DNA from: Paracraurococcus lichenis
Lineage (GTDB): Bacteria; Pseudomonadota; Alphaproteobacteria; Acetobacterales; Acetobacteraceae
Direction: 5' to 3'
Length of the DNA stretch: 64,000 nucleotides
NCBI RefSeq assembly: GCF_030657435.1
Contig: NZ_JAUTWS010000001.1
Span: 124,001-188,000 of the forward strand
The notes beneath the pieces were generated by a model. It saw nothing but the letters and a program-made list of their open reading frames with translations, made no database searches and was not told the origin of the DNA. This document shows positions 7,613 to 16,095 of the stretch, piece after piece. Numbering within the stretch: the stretch's first letter is position 1; each line of letters opens with the position of its first letter. The position numbers and the translations under genes are program-made.

Positions 7613-9132
7613 CAGGGCCGGCCTGCGGCCCGCAGCAGCCCGCCGGGGTGGCGGAGCGCGCCGCGCAGCATGCCGCGCTCCGCCGACTCCAGCGCCTGCA
7701 GCGCGAGCCAGGCGAAGGCGAGCAGCGCGGCGAGGCCGGCGGCGAGCATGGCGGCATGGCCCGGCATGGCGGGCATGACGGCGAGCCCGATCCCCGCCGC
7801 GGCCAGGGGCGGCCGCAGGCGCCGCACCGCCCCGGCCGCATCCGGATAGAGCCGCGCCGCCAGCCAGAGCTTGCCGAGGCAGTCGGCGGCGCAGCGCAGG
7901 GTCCAGGCGACCGCCGCGCCCTCGATCCCCTGCCAGAGCAGGAGCAGGGCGGCCAGCGGCAGGTAGAGCACCGCCTGCAGCAGGGCGAAGCGCGCCGTCG
8001 CGTCCGGCCGGCCGATGGCGTCGAGGAAGGCGCCCGGCACGAAGGCGAGGCAGGAGAAGAAGATGCCGACGCCGAGGATCCGCAGCACCATCCCCCCGCC
8101 CGCGGCGAAATCGGGGCCGAGCCAGAGGCCGAGGATCTCCCGCCCGCCACCCGCCAGCACGAGGGCGATGGGCAGCACCAGGCCCATGACCATCAGCGCC
8201 CCGCGGCGGAGCAGCGCTGCGGTCTGCCGCGGCAGGGTGGCATAGGCGGAGGCGAAGGCCGGCAGCAGCGTCTGCGCCACCGCGACCGGCACCATCCAGA
8301 CCCGGATCACCAGGTCGAGCGGCGTCGCATACCAGGCGACGGCGGCCAGCGAGAGCAGGGCGCCGATCAGGAAGCGGTCGGCATAGAGCAGCGCCTGGGT
8401 CAGCACGCCGGAGAAGGTCATCCAGCCGCCCATGCGCAGCAGCGGATAGACCAGCGGCAGGCGCAGCGGGGTGGCGAGCACCCGGCGGACCAGGGGGCGG
8501 AGCAGCAGCAGGTAGGAGAGGGTATTGGCCAGCCGCACCGCGACCAGGACCAGCATGACGGCCGTCAGGTCGTCCCAGACCAGCAGGATCAGCACCGGGC
8601 CCAGGTAGTAGAAGAGGTTGACCGGGATGTTGACCAGGTTGGCCGCGCGGAAGCGCTGATAGGCCGCGAGCACGCCCCAGAGCGCGGCGTTCAGCACCAC
8701 CAGCGGCGCCGCCGCGGCGAGGACGCGCATGCCCGCGATCGCCTGCGGCTGCAGCGCCGGCGGGACGCTCAGCAGCCGCTCGACCAGCAGCGGCACGCCG
8801 AGCCAGAGCAGGACCGCGAGGAGGAGGCTCAAGGCCGCGAGGACGCTGAGCGCGGCGCCCACCAGCCCCGCAGCCTCCTCGCCGCGCCCGGCGCCGATCC
8901 GCTCCGACAGGGCGCGGGTCAGGGCCTGGCCGACGCCGAGGTCGAAGACGCCGAAGACGCCGACCATGGCGAGGGCGAGGGTGAAGAGGCCCCAGCGCTC
9001 GACGCCGAGCTGATGGACGAGGATGGGGGTGAGAAGGAGGGCGAGGAGGAGCGGCAGGCCGCGGCCGGCCGCGTTCCAGGCAACCCCGGCGACCATCGTG
9101 CGCGCCCGGGTGCGGGATTCGGGATGGTCCAT
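7612..9132 (-). CDS. Wzx-type polysaccharide flippase (MOP superfamily)
   Basis: A 506-residue integral membrane protein with about 12-14 hydrophobic segments, expected to flip the undecaprenyl-linked oligosaccharide to the periplasm. The N-terminus MDHPESRTRARTMVAGVAWN leads into the first helix, and the next helices carry LVHQLGVERWGLFTLALAMV and FGVFDLGVGQALTRALSERI, characteristic of Wzx/RfbX proteins. ATG 9132 was chosen over longer open frames because it matches this family start. It follows the sugar transferase by about 100 bp and is coupled to the downstream GT4 by a TGATG junction. No Wzy polymerase or chain-length regulator lies in the window. Confidence 0.9.
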   Translation of the reverse strand: MDHPESRTRARTMVAGVAWNAAGRGLPLLLALLLTPILVHQLGVERWGLFTLALAMVGVFGVFDLGVGQALTRALSERIGAGRGEEAAGLVGAALSVLAALSLLLAVLLWLGVPLLVERLLSVPPALQPQAIAGMRVLAAAAPLVVLNAALWGVLAAYQRFRAANLVNIPVNLFYYLGPVLILLVWDDLTAVMLVLVAVRLANTLSYLLLLRPLVRRVLATPLRLPLVYPLLRMGGWMTFSGVLTQALLYADRFLIGALLSLAAVAWYATPLDLVIRVWMVPVAVAQTLLPAFASAYATLPRQTAALLRRGALMVMGLVLPIALVLAGGGREILGLWLGPDFAAGGGMVLRILGVGIFFSCLAFVPGAFLDAIGRPDATARFALLQAVLYLPLAALLLLWQGIEGAAVAWTLRCAADCLGKLWLAARLYPDAAGAVRRLRPPLAAAGIGLAVMPAMPGHAAMLAAGLAALLAFAWLALQALESAERGMLRGALRHPGGLLRAAGRP

Positions 9133-9232
9133 GCGAACCTTTCGGGAGAGGGGCAGGCGGGGTTCCCGGGGCGGGTGCGGGTCCGGCCTGCCTCCTGCGC
9201 GGGGCGGGGCGTGGCAGCCCCGCCCCTGCCGG

Positions 9233-9958
9233 TCAATAGGCGCCGCGGCGCGAGAGCACGGCCAGCGGCGTGCGCAGCAGGATCCTGAGATCGGCCAGCA
9301 GCGAGGGGTTGCTGGCATAGTCGATGTCGAGGGCGACGCGGGTCGCGTAGGTGGTGTCGCTGCGGCCGCTGATCTGCCAGAGGCCGGTGATGCCGGGGCG
9401 GACCGAGAGGTAATGCTCGGCGGCCTTGCCGTAGTGCTCCTCGAGCTCCGCGGCGACGACCGGGCGCGGGCCGACCAGGCTCATCTCGCCGCGCAGCACG
9501 TTCAGCACCTGCGGCAACTCGTCGAGGCTGGTGGCGCGCAGGAAGCGGCCGATGCGGGTGACGCGCGGATCGTCCTTCAGCTTGCGGGTCGCCTCCCACT
9601 CCGCCCGGGCCTCCGGGTCGGCGGCGAGCAGGGCGGCCAGGCGGGCCTGCGAATCGACCACCATGGAGCGGAACTTGAGGCAGCCGAAGCGCCTGCCGCC
9701 GCGCCCCACCCGCTCATGCGCGTAGAGGACCGGGCCGCCATCGGCGCGGATCAGCAGCGCGAGCAGGGCGAAGAGCGGGGCGGTGACGAGCAGGAGCAGG
9801 GCGGCGCCGAGGATGTCCATGGCGCGCTTCAGCGCCGGTTGCGGCGCGGCGGTGCGGACCGGCGCGCGGCCGTGCCGCGGCAGGGCGGAGCCGGGTGCCG
9901 CCAGCGCGGGGATGGCGACCTCGGGTGTCATCGTCCGGTAGACCTCAACGCCAAGCAT
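9233..9958 (-). CDS. Undecaprenyl-phosphate sugar phosphotransferase (WbaP/ExoY-type priming enzyme)
   Basis: The initiating enzyme of a Wzx-dependent polysaccharide pathway, transferring a sugar-1-phosphate to undecaprenyl phosphate. It is the short form: about 45 unstructured residues, one membrane hairpin (KRAMDILGAALLLLVTAPLF) and the catalytic domain with VGRGGRRFGCLKFRSMVVDS, RFLRATSLDELPQVLNVLRG, EMSLVGPRPVV and RPGITGLWQISGRSDTTYA. ATG 9958 has AGGAAGG ten bases upstream; ATG 9931 is an alternative. It is the first gene of the seven-gene minus-strand operon, preceded by the inverted repeat at 10132-10167. Confidence 0.93.
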   Translation of the reverse strand: MLGVEVYRTMTPEVAIPALAAPGSALPRHGRAPVRTAAPQPALKRAMDILGAALLLLVTAPLFALLALLIRADGGPVLYAHERVGRGGRRFGCLKFRSMVVDSQARLAALLAADPEARAEWEATRKLKDDPRVTRIGRFLRATSLDELPQVLNVLRGEMSLVGPRPVVAAELEEHYGKAAEHYLSVRPGITGLWQISGRSDTTYATRVALDIDYASNPSLLADLRILLRTPLAVLSRRGAY

Positions 9959-10131
9959 GGCGGCCTGCCCTTCCTCGAACCACGCGCTGGCACGGAACGC
10001 GGGGTGACCAAACTGCCCGGGGCGGGACCGGCCGGCTGGCCGGGACGCATCCGGATCGTGCTGATATGCCGCAACGGAAGCGCCGGATTGCGACGCGCTT
10101 GCGGCCGGATTGTGGCGCCGCACAAGGCGGC

Positions 10132-10167
10132 AACGGTTGGGGAGAACTCAGAATGGTTCCAACCGTT
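10132..10167. promoter_or_regulatory. Inverted repeat in the polysaccharide operon promoter region
   Basis: AACGGTTGG at 10132-10140 and CCAACCGTT at 10159-10167 are perfect 9-bp inverted arms with an 18-bp spacer. They lie about 175 bp upstream of the sugar transferase start and about 95 bp upstream of the small plus-strand gene at 10260. The local sequence (10150-10195) is unusually AT-rich for this genome. A dimeric repressor or activator site is the simplest reading, and a transcript hairpin is the alternative. Confidence 0.4.
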
Positions 10168-10259
10168 CATTCACATTTGAATAAGAAGCTGCCCCGCAAA
10201 GGACGCGCCGGGACTGCGTTGTGCCATCATCCGCGCCGGAAGGCGGTCTCGCAGGGTCG

Positions 10260-10415
10260 ATGGGGCTGCATATGCACAACCTGAACTGGGTGATTGAGGC
10301 CGAGGAGGACCTGTCGGGGCATCCCCTGGATCCCGCCCGCGCCGTCGTGCTCGGGGTCGCCCTGTCTTCCGGCCTCTGGGTCGGGCTGGCGATCCTGGTC
10401 CGGACCCTCTGGTGA
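10260..10415 (+). CDS. Small predicted single-pass membrane protein
   Basis: A 51-residue frame starting MGLHMHNLNWVIEAEEDLSG, with an acidic N-terminal half and one membrane segment at about residues 28-46 (VVLGVALSSGLWVGLAILV). ATG at 10260 or 10272 could be used. I do not recognise a family. Support comes from the sensible topology (hydrophilic acidic start, hydrophobic end, terminal RTLW) and from its position just downstream of an AT-rich promoter-like region divergent from the polysaccharide operon. It could be a chance frame. Confidence 0.42.
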   Translation: MGLHMHNLNWVIEAEEDLSGHPLDPARAVVLGVALSSGLWVGLAILVRTLW

Positions 10416-10628
10416 GGCTGTCGGCCCGGACCCGCTCGCCCCGGGGCTGAGCCCGTCCTCATCGGCGCGCCTCGGCCGGTCCGGCCTTCCGTGCGGTGGA
10501 GCGGGTCCCGATGGCGGCCGGTCCACCCCGTTGTCGTCTTCCCCTGGCCGGAGAGGGCGCCGGCGGCGACTCGTCGCAGGGGCCGAATCGGGACCCTCCG
10601 GCCCCCGAGGCGCGCCGCCGGACCCCCT

Positions 10629-10922
10629 CTACCCCGCACTGACCCGGATATGGATGCGCCCATCGCCGAGTTGCCGCGGCCGCGGGACCAGCGCCGCGAT
10701 CCGCCCATGGAAGGCGGTGCGGCCCTCCGGCAGCATGCTCGTCAGCGCGTCGCGCTCCGTGGGCGGCAACCGGCCGAGCCGCTGCCCGGCGGCGGAGAAG
10801 GCCTCGATGGACAGGCCCCCCTGGAGGACCCGCAGTTCCACCGGATCACCCACCCGGGGCCGCTCGACACCCGGCCCGGGCTCCCCGGCGAGATAGGTCA
10901 GCAGGTCGAAACCGTCAGGCAC
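10629..10922 (-). CDS. Small protein of unknown function, HIRAN-like pattern
   Basis: A 97-residue frame from GTG 10922. An upstream TTG at 10997 would add 25 Arg-rich residues that look like leader rather than protein. The sequence has VGDPVELRVLQGGLSIEAFS, then GQRLGRLPPTERDALTSMLP and a final strand GRIHIRVSAG. The alternation of short beta strands with GQRLGRLPP is reminiscent of HIRAN-type domains, where a G-x-x-L-G-Y-L-P element occurs, but I cannot confirm this. It stands alone between the polysaccharide operon and a dehydrogenase gene. Confidence 0.5.
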   Translation of the reverse strand: MPDGFDLLTYLAGEPGPGVERPRVGDPVELRVLQGGLSIEAFSAAGQRLGRLPPTERDALTSMLPEGRTAFHGRIAALVPRPRQLGDGRIHIRVSAG

Positions 10923-11005
10923 GCTGTCATTCCCAGTCTGGTGGCTGCCGCTCCATGCCCGGCCGGCCCGCGGAGTTCTCGCACGGACCGATGACAATCG
11001 GGCGG

Positions 11006-11053
11006 CAAATTTCGGGTAAAAATGTCGTTTATCAATATTTTAAAGAATTACAT
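11006..11053 (-). promoter_or_regulatory. AT-rich candidate promoter for the 10.6-10.9 kb gene
   Basis: A short island far richer in A+T than its surroundings. On the minus strand it reads TTGATA (11035-11030), 17 bases, then AAATTT (11012-11007): a good -35 match with a weak -10. Transcription from here would give an untranslated leader of about 75 bases before the GTG at 10922. Confidence 0.35.
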
Positions 11054-11073
11054 GGAGGCGGCGTGGAAACCGC

Positions 11074-12177
11074 TCAACCCGCCGCCACCTCCCCGACCAG
11101 GGCGCCGAGGGCGAGCGAGGCGGTCAGCCCCGGGCTCTCGATCCCGAAGAGGTGGATCAGGCCGGGGATGCCATGCTCCCGCGGCCCCATGACGGTGAAG
11201 TCCTGCGCCGGCGCGCCGGGCGGGACGATCTTCGGCCGGATGCCGGAATAGCCGGGCGCGAGGGCGCCGTCCTGCAGCCCGGGCCAGTAGCGCCGGATTG
11301 CGGCGTAGAAACTGTCGCCGCGGCGCGGATCGACCTCGTAGTCAATCGCCTGGACCCACTCCACGTCCGGCCCGAAGCGCGCCTGGCCGCCGAGGTCGAT
11401 GGTCAGGTGCGTGCCCAGGCCCCCCGGCACCGGCACCGGGTAGATCAGGCGGGAGAAGGGATTCTTCCCGGTCAGAGTGAAGTAGTTGCCCTTGGCGTAG
11501 TAGGCGGTCGGGATGAGCTGGCTCGGCATGCCCTGGATGGCCCGCGCCAGCTTCGGCGCGTGCAGCCCGGCCGCATTCACCAGCGTCCGGCAGCGGAGCG
11601 CCATCGGCTCCTCGCCGCCCACCTCGATGACGACGCCGTCCTCCGTCGCCCGGCCGCCCGTGACCGGCGCGTGGAAGACGAAGACCGCCCCGGCATTCTC
11701 GGCATCGCCCTGCAGCGAGAGCATATAGGCATGGCTGTCGATGATGCCGGTGGAGGGGGAGAGCAGTGCCGCGCTGCAGTGCAGCGCCGGCTCGAGGTCC
11801 AGCGCCTCCGCTCGCGTCAGCCTGCGCAGGTCGGGCACGCCGTTCGCCGCGGCGCGGGCCCTGATCCCGTCCAGCCGCTCCGCCTCGGCCTCGTCGGTCG
11901 CCACGATCAGCTTGCCGCAGTTCGCATGCGGGATGCCGCGCTCCCGGCAATAGTCGTAGAGCATGTGCTTGCCGGCGACACAGGCGCGGGCCATCAGGCT
12001 GCCGGCGGGGTAGTAGATACCGGCATGGATGACCTCCGAGTTGCGGGAGGAGGTCTCGGTGCCGATGCCCTCGGCGGCGTCGAGCACCAGCACCTCGCGT
12101 CCCGCCAGCGCCAGGCTGCGGGCGACCGCCAGCCCCACCACGCCCGCGCCGATCACCACGCAATCGTATTCGTCCAT
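11074..12177 (-). CDS. FAD-dependent oxidoreductase, L-2-hydroxyglutarate oxidase-like
   Basis: A 367-residue DAO/GlpO-type flavoenzyme closest in pattern to L-2-hydroxyglutarate oxidase/dehydrogenase (LhgO). The N-terminal Rossmann motif is [20 protein letters not shown]. Next come [20 protein letters not shown], a family signature around the flavin site, [16 protein letters not shown], and C-terminal [10 protein letters not shown] and [20 protein letters not shown]. Oxidation of an L-2-hydroxyacid to the 2-oxoacid with electrons passed to quinone or oxygen is expected from family knowledge. No pathway partner is adjacent. ATG 12177 is chosen because the upstream extension is low-complexity. 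Confidence 0.85.
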   Translation of the reverse strand: MDEYDCVVIGAGVVGLAVARSLALAGREVLVLDAAEGIGTETSSRNSEVIHAGIYYPAGSLMARACVAGKHMLYDYCRERGIPHANCGKLIVATDEAEAERLDGIRARAAANGVPDLRRLTRAEALDLEPALHCSAALLSPSTGIIDSHAYMLSLQGDAENAGAVFVFHAPVTGGRATEDGVVIEVGGEEPMALRCRTLVNAAGLHAPKLARAIQGMPSQLIPTAYYAKGNYFTLTGKNPFSRLIYPVPVPGGLGTHLTIDLGGQARFGPDVEWVQAIDYEVDPRRGDSFYAAIRRYWPGLQDGALAPGYSGIRPKIVPPGAPAQDFTVMGPREHGIPGLIHLFGIESPGLTASLALGALVGEVAAG

Positions 12178-12295
12178 CCTGTCCTCGACTCCGGTGGGCG
12201 CGCCCCGGCCATCCTGCCCTGGCCCTAAGCTTCGTGCTGGGGCGGCCGGGTCAAGCCCGGCGCTGACCAATTGCCTGTGCGGCGGCCGGCCTTGC

Positions 12296-12420
12296 ATGTC
12301 GGGCGGGCCGATTCAGACCTTCGCGCCCTGCGGCGCTCCGGTCATCGGTCCGCCTTATATGTCGGGCGGGCCGATTCAGACCTCCGGGCCATCCGGCCCT
12401 TCGGTCGTCGGCACGCCTCA
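12296..12420. repeat. Palindromic element, two tandem 63-bp units (site A)
   Basis: Two units begin at 12296 and 12359, exactly 63 bp apart. They share the identical 5' part ATGTCGGGCGGGCCGATTCA followed by GACCT. Each contains CCGATTCAGACC and, further on, GGTC(A/G)TCGG, which can fold back on one another. The second unit runs into the stop codon of the crotonase gene. The reverse complement matches the units at 36.1 kb and the single copy at 55.6 kb. Confidence 0.85.
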
Positions 12421-13224
12421 GCGCCCCTTGAAGACCGGCCTGCGCCGTTCCCGGAAGGCCGTCAGCCCCTCCCGCAGGTCCTCGCTCGCCTTGGCGATGC
12501 GGATCCGGTCCTCGAGCGCGGCGGTATCGAGTGCCTGGTGGCCGATCTCGTTGATCGCCCGCTTGGCCCCCTGCACCGCGAGCGGCGCAAGCTCGCCCAG
12601 CCGGGCGGCGATGGCGTCGATCCGGGCGTCGAGCGCCTCGGGCGGGACCAGGTCGGTCAGGTAGCCGATCCGCAGCAGCTCCTCGGAGGACTGCTCCTCG
12701 GCCAGCATGAACAGCCGCTTGGCGTTGTTGAAGCCGAGGCGGGAGACGTAGCGCCGCAAGCCGCTCTCGTAATAATGCACCCCGATGCGGGCGGCGGGCA
12801 TGAACATCACGGTCGCCGGGGTCACGCCGACGCGGAAGTCGCAGGCCAGCGCCAGGTCGGTGCTGCCGCCATAGACCCCGCCATGCAGGCGGGCGATGGT
12901 CGGCACCGTCAGCATCTCGAGGCGGTTGATCATGTCCTCGAAGCCGGCGCCGCCGGTATCCCTGATCCCGCCGGTCTCGGCCTGCCGGGCCATGTCGCCG
13001 AGATGCGCGCCGGCGGAGAAGGACTTGCCGGTGCTGGCGATGACCAGGACCCGGATCTCCGGATCGGCCTCGACCGCGGCCAGGATGCGCATGATCTCGG
13101 CGATGTCCTCCGGCTGGATGCGGTTCATCACCTCCGGCCGGTTCAGGTGCAGCGTGGCGCGGCTGCCGTCGATGGAGAGGGTGGGCAGGCGTCCCTCGTC
13201 CCGGGTCTTCGCGGCGGCGCTCAT
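12418..13224 (-). CDS. Enoyl-CoA hydratase/isomerase family protein (crotonase fold)
   Basis: A 268-residue crotonase-superfamily enzyme acting on an acyl-CoA. The oxyanion-hole segments are ASTGKSFSAGAHLGDMA (about residues 64-80) and IARLHGGVYGGSTDLALACD (about 110-130). The usual first catalytic Glu position is occupied within FMPAARIGVHYYESGLRRY, so hydratase versus isomerase or other activity cannot be settled. Its start is divergent from an HMG-CoA-lyase-like gene across a 120-bp intergenic region, suggesting a shared acyl-CoA pathway. The stop codon overlaps the end of a palindromic repeat. Confidence 0.88.
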   Translation of the reverse strand: MSAAAKTRDEGRLPTLSIDGSRATLHLNRPEVMNRIQPEDIAEIMRILAAVEADPEIRVLVIASTGKSFSAGAHLGDMARQAETGGIRDTGGAGFEDMINRLEMLTVPTIARLHGGVYGGSTDLALACDFRVGVTPATVMFMPAARIGVHYYESGLRRYVSRLGFNNAKRLFMLAEEQSSEELLRIGYLTDLVPPEALDARIDAIAARLGELAPLAVQGAKRAINEIGHQALDTAALEDRIRIAKASEDLREGLTAFRERRRPVFKGR

Positions 13225-13344
13225 CGCTCGATCTCCTCCTGGCTTGCCCGCCTTGTGGCGGGCGAGGCGCCGGGGGGCAAGATGGCTGGCGCGCCGGCCG
13301 GGGCAGGGGCATCTTGGGCCCGCAGCATAGGAGGGGAGGGGCCC

Positions 13345-14304
13345 GTGGCCGACCTGCCGCAGCATGTCGACATCCATGAGGAAGGCCCGCGCGAGGGCTT
13401 CCAGATCGAGCCGGGCCCGATCCCGACCACCGACAAGATCGCGCTGATCGAGGCGCTGGCCGAGACCGGCCTCCGGCACATCCAGATCTGCTCCTTCGTC
13501 AATCCGCGCCTCGTTCCGGGCTGGGCGGATGCCGAGACCGTGGCGGGCGGCTTCACCCCGAAGCCGGGCATCCACTACGCCGCGCTCTGGTTCAACGAGA
13601 ACGGGCTGAACCGGGCGCTCGCCTTCCGCGACCGGCTGAGCATCACCGGGTCCATCTCGCTCGCCGCCTCGGACGCCTTCTCCCGCAAGAACCTCAACCG
13701 CGGCCATGCCGAGAACCTGGAGGCGATGCGCAAGCAGACGCAGGTCCATCTGGCTGCGGGCGCGCCGGTCACCCGCCTCGGCGTCATGGCCGCCTTCGGC
13801 TGCAACTACCAGGGGGACATCACGCCGGAGCAGGTGGTGCGGACGGTGGCGGACGGGCTCGCCATCGCCGCGGAGGCGGGCGTCGCCATCACCGACCTGT
13901 CGCTGGCCGACACCATGGGCTGGGCGACGCCGATCCGGATCGAGCGCGGCATCGGCGCGGTGCGGGAGCGCTGGCCGCACCTGCGCATCGGCCTGCACCT
14001 GCACGACACGCGGGGCCTTGCCGTCGCCAACGCCCATGCCGGCCTCAGGCTCGGCGTGACGAAGTTCGACAGCACGGTCGGCGGCCTCGGCGGCTGCCCC
14101 TTCGCCGGGCAGAAGGGTGCCGCGGGCAATATCTGCACCGAGGAATTGGTCCTGCTCTGCGAGGAGATGGGCATCTCGACCGGCATCGACCTCGACGCGC
14201 TGATCGAGGTCGGCCGCATGGCCGAGCGCATCGTCGGCCACCAGCTTCCCTCCGAGCTCATCCGCGCCGGCAGCCTCGACGCCTTCCGCCGGAAGGCCGC
14301 ATGA
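13345..14304 (+). CDS. Hydroxymethylglutaryl-CoA lyase-like enzyme (DRE-TIM metallolyase)
   Basis: A 319-residue TIM-barrel lyase that cleaves a 3-hydroxy-3-methylglutaryl-CoA-type substrate into an acyl-CoA and a ketoacid or acetoacetate. Translation most likely starts at GTG 13345, because GGAGGGGAGGGG lies immediately upstream and the encoded start reads VADLPQHVDIHEEGPREGFQ. The GPREGFQ loop corresponds to the GPRDGLQ motif of the family. LHLHDTRG provides metal-binding His residues, and GGLGGCPFAGQKGAAGNICT matches the HMGL active-site Cys loop. The stop overlaps the next gene as ATGA. Coupling to a CoA-transferase suggests degradation of a branched dicarboxylate such as 3-hydroxy-3-methylglutarate or citramalate; that is inference. 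Confidence 0.87.
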   Translation: MADLPQHVDIHEEGPREGFQIEPGPIPTTDKIALIEALAETGLRHIQICSFVNPRLVPGWADAETVAGGFTPKPGIHYAALWFNENGLNRALAFRDRLSITGSISLAASDAFSRKNLNRGHAENLEAMRKQTQVHLAAGAPVTRLGVMAAFGCNYQGDITPEQVVRTVADGLAIAAEAGVAITDLSLADTMGWATPIRIERGIGAVRERWPHLRIGLHLHDTRGLAVANAHAGLRLGVTKFDSTVGGLGGCPFAGQKGAAGNICTEELVLLCEEMGISTGIDLDALIEVGRMAERIVGHQLPSELIRAGSLDAFRRKAA

Positions 14305-15539
14305 GCGAACCCCGCCGCGCCATCGACGGGCCGCAGCCGCTGAAAGGTCTGCGCGTCCTCGAGTTCAGCCATACCATCATGGGCCCCTGCGCCGGGCTGC
14401 TGCTGGCCGATCTCGGCGCCGAGGTGGTGAAGGTGGAGCCGGCGCCGATGGGCGACCATACCCGCCGGCTGCCGGGCTTCGCCGCCGGCTTCTTCGCCAC
14501 CTTCAACCGCAACAAGCGCAGCCTGGCGCTGGACCTGAAGCGGCCGGAGGGGCAGGCGGCGGCGCATCGCCTCGCCGCGCAGGCCGATATCGTGCTGGAG
14601 AATTACGGCCCGGGGACCATGGAGCGGCTCGGCTGCGGCTGGGAGCAGCTTCGCGCCGTCAACCCACGGCTGGTCTACCTCGCGCTGAAGGGCTTCCTCG
14701 CCGGGCCCTATGAGCACCGGCCGGCGCTGGACGAGGTGGTGCAGTTCCAGTCCGGCCTCGCCTACATGACCGGGCCGCCCGGCCGGCCGCTGCGCGCCGG
14801 CGCCTCGATCATCGACATCCTCGGCGCCGTCTTCGGCGTCACCGCGACGCTCGCGGCGCTGCGGGAGCGGGATGCGACAGGGCAGGGGCAGCGGGTCTGC
14901 TCCTCGCTCTTCGAGAGCGCGGTCTTCCTGATGGGCAGCCACATGGCCGGCACCGCCGCGACCGGCGAGCCGCCGCCGCCCATGCCGGCGCGGCGCGGCG
15001 CCTGGGGCATCTACGACACCTTCCAGACCGCCGACGGCCAGCTCTTCATCGGCGTCACCAGCGACCAGCAATGGGCGCGCTTCACCAGGGCCTTCCGGCT
15101 GCCGGCGCTGGCCGAGGACCCGCGCCTGGCCACCAATGCCCAGCGCGCGAAGGAGCGGTCCTGGCTGATCCCAGCCCTGCAGGAGGTGGTCGAGACCATG
15201 CCGCAGGCCGAGGTCGAGCGGCTCTGCGAGGGCGCCGGCATCTCCTGGGCGCCGGTCGGCAAGCCGGCCGACCTGTTCCACGACGCCCACCTGCTGGCCG
15301 GGGACGGGCTGCTGCAGACCGCCATCTCGGCGCTCGGCGGCGGCGCCAGGGTCGGGCTGCCGGCCCTGCCGCTGGAATTCGGCGAGGACCGCGCCCGCGT
15401 CCGGCTGCGCCGCCAGCCGCCGCGCATGGGCGAGCACAATGCCGAGGTGCTGGCCGAGGCCGGCTATGGCGCGGCGGAGATCACCGCCCTCTCGGCCAGC
15501 GGCGTGGTGGTCGCGGCGGAGCCGCCGATCACGGCCTGA
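14301..15539 (+). CDS. CaiB/BaiF family (class III) CoA-transferase
   Basis: A 412-residue formyl-CoA-transferase-like enzyme expected to move CoA between carboxylic acids. Visible motifs are LKGLRVLEFSHTIMGPCAGL at the N-terminus, LLADLGAEVVKVEPAPMGDH, FNRNKRSLALDLKRPEG, and DIVLENYGPGTMERLG. The catalytic aspartate is probably D144 in RPALDEVVQFQSGLAYMTG. Length and domain order are normal for the family. The ATGA overlap with the lyase gene indicates translational coupling: the transferase would activate the acid cleaved by the lyase. Confidence 0.92.
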   Translation: MSEPRRAIDGPQPLKGLRVLEFSHTIMGPCAGLLLADLGAEVVKVEPAPMGDHTRRLPGFAAGFFATFNRNKRSLALDLKRPEGQAAAHRLAAQADIVLENYGPGTMERLGCGWEQLRAVNPRLVYLALKGFLAGPYEHRPALDEVVQFQSGLAYMTGPPGRPLRAGASIIDILGAVFGVTATLAALRERDATGQGQRVCSSLFESAVFLMGSHMAGTAATGEPPPPMPARRGAWGIYDTFQTADGQLFIGVTSDQQWARFTRAFRLPALAEDPRLATNAQRAKERSWLIPALQEVVETMPQAEVERLCEGAGISWAPVGKPADLFHDAHLLAGDGLLQTAISALGGGARVGLPALPLEFGEDRARVRLRRQPPRMGEHNAEVLAEAGYGAAEITALSASGVVVAAEPPITA

Positions 15540-15573
15540 CGGCCGGCCCGTGCCGCGCCGGGGGCCGGCCGCG

Positions 15574-16095
15574 TCAGCCCGGCCCGGCCGCGTCGTCCAA
15601 CGCCGTGCCGGACCAGCCGCCGAGCCGGAGCATCAGCGCCGGCAGGGCCGCGGCCGGATCGGGGATGCGGCGCGGCGCGACCTCGGCCATGGGCTGCGCG
15701 CCCAGCACCTGCCGGATCAGCATCTCGCCGAGGCCGCGCTGCCGGTAGCCGGCATCCTCGGTCGCCACCACCTCCCGCCCCGCCGCCCCCGGCAGGCCGC
15801 AGGCCGCGGCGATGACGGCATTGCCGGCGATGGCGCCGAACAGGATGACGGCGCGGAACTCGACCGCCTGGGACAGCGTGGCGACGGCGCCGCGATCCGG
15901 CGCGCCGTGCCGCCCCGCCTGCTCCGCCGCCAGGCCGAGCAGATGGGCGACGAAGGCGCCGCGGTCCGCCTCGCCGAGCCGGCGGATGCGCAGCCAGGGC
16001 ACGGGGGACTGCCGGGCGATGACGTAGAGCCGCGGCGGCGGCCCGCGCCGCGGGCGAGGCGGCAGTTCGGGATCGGTCGGACGGTGGTTTGCCAT
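15574..16095 (-). CDS. GNAT-fold acetyltransferase-like protein
   Basis: A 173-residue protein with an Arg/Pro-rich start followed by a GNAT-like core: VPWLRIRRLGEADRGAFVAH, then FRAVILFGAIAGNAVIAAAC, REVVATEDAGYRQRGLGEML and IRQVLGAQ. The stretch GYRQRGLGEML corresponds to the acetyl-CoA pyrophosphate loop (Q/R-x-x-G-x-G/A) of the family. The acceptor is unknown. It is convergent with the CoA-transferase gene and has its own upstream region with a small inverted repeat at 16177-16192. Confidence 0.68.
   Translation of the reverse strand: MANHRPTDPELPPRPRRGPPPRLYVIARQSPVPWLRIRRLGEADRGAFVAHLLGLAAEQAGRHGAPDRGAVATLSQAVEFRAVILFGAIAGNAVIAAACGLPGAAGREVVATEDAGYRQRGLGEMLIRQVLGAQPMAEVAPRRIPDPAAALPALMLRLGGWSGTALDDAAGPG

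Noticed and set aside
7648-9288. A 546-codon plus-strand frame rich in Glu, Gln, Arg
   Set aside because: It is the complement of the Leu/Ala-rich flippase gene; composition follows from that gene.
11006-11053. AT-rich island as a trace of foreign DNA
   Set aside because: Only about 50 bp, directly upstream of a gene, so a promoter explains it better.
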